Shown here piece by piece: positions 63,600 through 64,000 of a DNA stretch of 64,000 nucleotides. The notes below the pieces were generated by a model that saw only the letters and a list, made by a program, of their open reading frames with translations, ran no database searches and was not told where the DNA came from. A program made the translations under genes and the position numbers. The stretch comes from Clostridiales bacterium. GTDB taxonomy: Bacteria > Bacillota > Clostridia > Lachnospirales > Lachnospiraceae. Every line of letters begins with the position of its first letter. Positions within the stretch are counted from its first letter, which is position 1. Location: positions 18,623 through 82,622 of the forward strand of contig JAHAJA010000018.1 of the NCBI GenBank assembly GCA_018372435.1, in the 5' to 3' direction.

Positions 63600-63857
63600 A
63601 CTTCTTACCTAACGCACTTTGACACAAAACACGTTACGCACCTAAGTACTTCTAAATGTGTACACCACATTCATTAATTGATGCGGAATCGCCATCGATT
63701 CGGCCTCCTGCCTCAGCTTTGGCTGGCTCGGCCTCCTGCCTCAGCTTTGGCTGGCTCGGCGTCCATGCCTCGCCTTCCTTGATTTCTTAGTACACACTAA
63801 GAAGTACTGTAGGTACTACACTATCGTTTCTTAGTCAAAGTGCGTTAGACAAGAAGT
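63600..63857. repeat. GC-richer inverted-repeat element (MITE-like)
   Basis: Two 24-bp arms, ACTTCTT-acc-TAACGCACTTTGAC (63600-63623) and its near-complement GTCAAAGTGCGTTA-gac-AAGAAGT (63834-63857), bracket about 210 bp. The inside has no open reading frame, is clearly richer in GC, holds further partial pairings (AAGTACTTCT and AGAAGTACT), and includes a 28-bp tandem duplication. It has the look of a non-autonomous element or dispersed repeat; no target duplication was found. Confidence 0.6.
63700..63755. repeat. Two tandem 28-bp GC-rich repeats
   Basis: Two identical 28-bp units (starting TCGGCCTCCTGCCTCAGC) at 63700-63727 and 63728-63755, followed by a start of a third. They lie inside the inverted-repeat element. 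Confidence 0.9.
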
Positions 63858-63910
63858 AAATCTACATTTTAAGAGTTTTGCTGTTACTATTGACACACTA
63901 GTCAAGCCCT

Positions 63911-63988
63911 AGAAGCAGCAAGCTGCTTCTCATTCGCTTTATCTCTTCATTTATTTACAATAGACTCGAGAAATTACTTCGTAATTTC
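63911..63988. repeat. Two short perfect hairpins at the right edge
   Basis: AGAAGCAGC/GCTGCTTCT (63911-63930) and GAAATTAC/GTAATTTC (63970-63988). They may belong to the element at 63.6 kb or to a neighbouring one that runs past the window. No gene was seen from 63540 to the end. Confidence 0.5.
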
Positions 63989-64000
63989 CCTCGTTAACTA

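Noticed and set aside
63700..63755. Possible CRISPR remnant at 28-bp repeats
   Set aside because: The two units are directly adjacent with no spacer, and no cas genes are present.

Overview
The window is AT-rich, low-GC Firmicute DNA. The gene set suggests an anaerobic, polysaccharide-degrading Lachnospiraceae (Clostridium cluster XIVa, Lachnoclostridium phytofermentans-like): a giant secreted GH16 laminarinase, clostridial GlnRS, DUF6062 and DUF2225 proteins, Csp-like subtilases, CIRCE-controlled groESL and a T-box on cysteine genes. The genus is my inference from gene content. Almost everything is on the minus strand, so most operons read from high to low coordinates. No rRNA, prophage, CRISPR array or complete insertion sequence was found.

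Layout. 0-2 kb: AgrC-type histidine kinase plus a degenerate ABC-ATPase-like protein. 2.4-7.2 kb: a complete BceRS-BceAB peptide-antibiotic sensing and detoxification module, with a short coding relic behind bceB. 7.3-10.1 kb: a TetR / short-chain dehydrogenase / stand-alone condensation-domain operon with a clear palindromic operator. 10.3-12.2 kb: purH under a ZTP riboswitch with an overlapping terminator. 12.3-14.6 kb: accessory genes (GNAT acetyltransferase, truncated GNAT relic, small membrane-anchored protein, cytosolic C39-like peptidase). 14.7-17.2 kb: two COG0523 metal GTPases, one fused to a YcgQ/DUF1980-like domain and one with seven 45-bp His/Cys-rich repeats. 17.3 kb: Lit-like (DUF1461) membrane protein. 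18.1-25.6 kb: pstSCAB-phoU-phoB-phoR phosphate operon with a four-unit Pho box, a PDZ-like insertion in PstA and a structured element between pstC and pstA. 25.8-38 kb: mostly housekeeping (dCMP deaminase, amidase, guaB, groESL, 8-oxoG glycosylase, DUF2225, glnS, SleB-like hydrolase).

38-47 kb: hydroxyacid dehydrogenase, small proteins, two tandem subtilase-family proteins that both lack the catalytic serine, tRNA-Thr, a chemotaxis receptor and a second stand-alone condensation protein. 47.6-52.1 kb: ispF, then a Cys T-box controlling cysE-cysS-mrnC-rlmB. 52.3-52.6 kb: tRNA-Val and tRNA-Met. 52.7-59.1 kb: the laminarinase. 59.3-63.5 kb: sbcDC. 63.6-63.9 kb: a GC-richer inverted-repeat element.

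The best candidates for something new are the tandem Csp-like pseudoproteases (with a 51-residue protein next door), the TetR-SDR-condensation operon, the GTPase-DUF1980 fusion with a shared hairpin motif, the degenerate ABC-like protein, the PDZ insertion in PstA with the structured element upstream, and the inverted-repeat element at the right edge.
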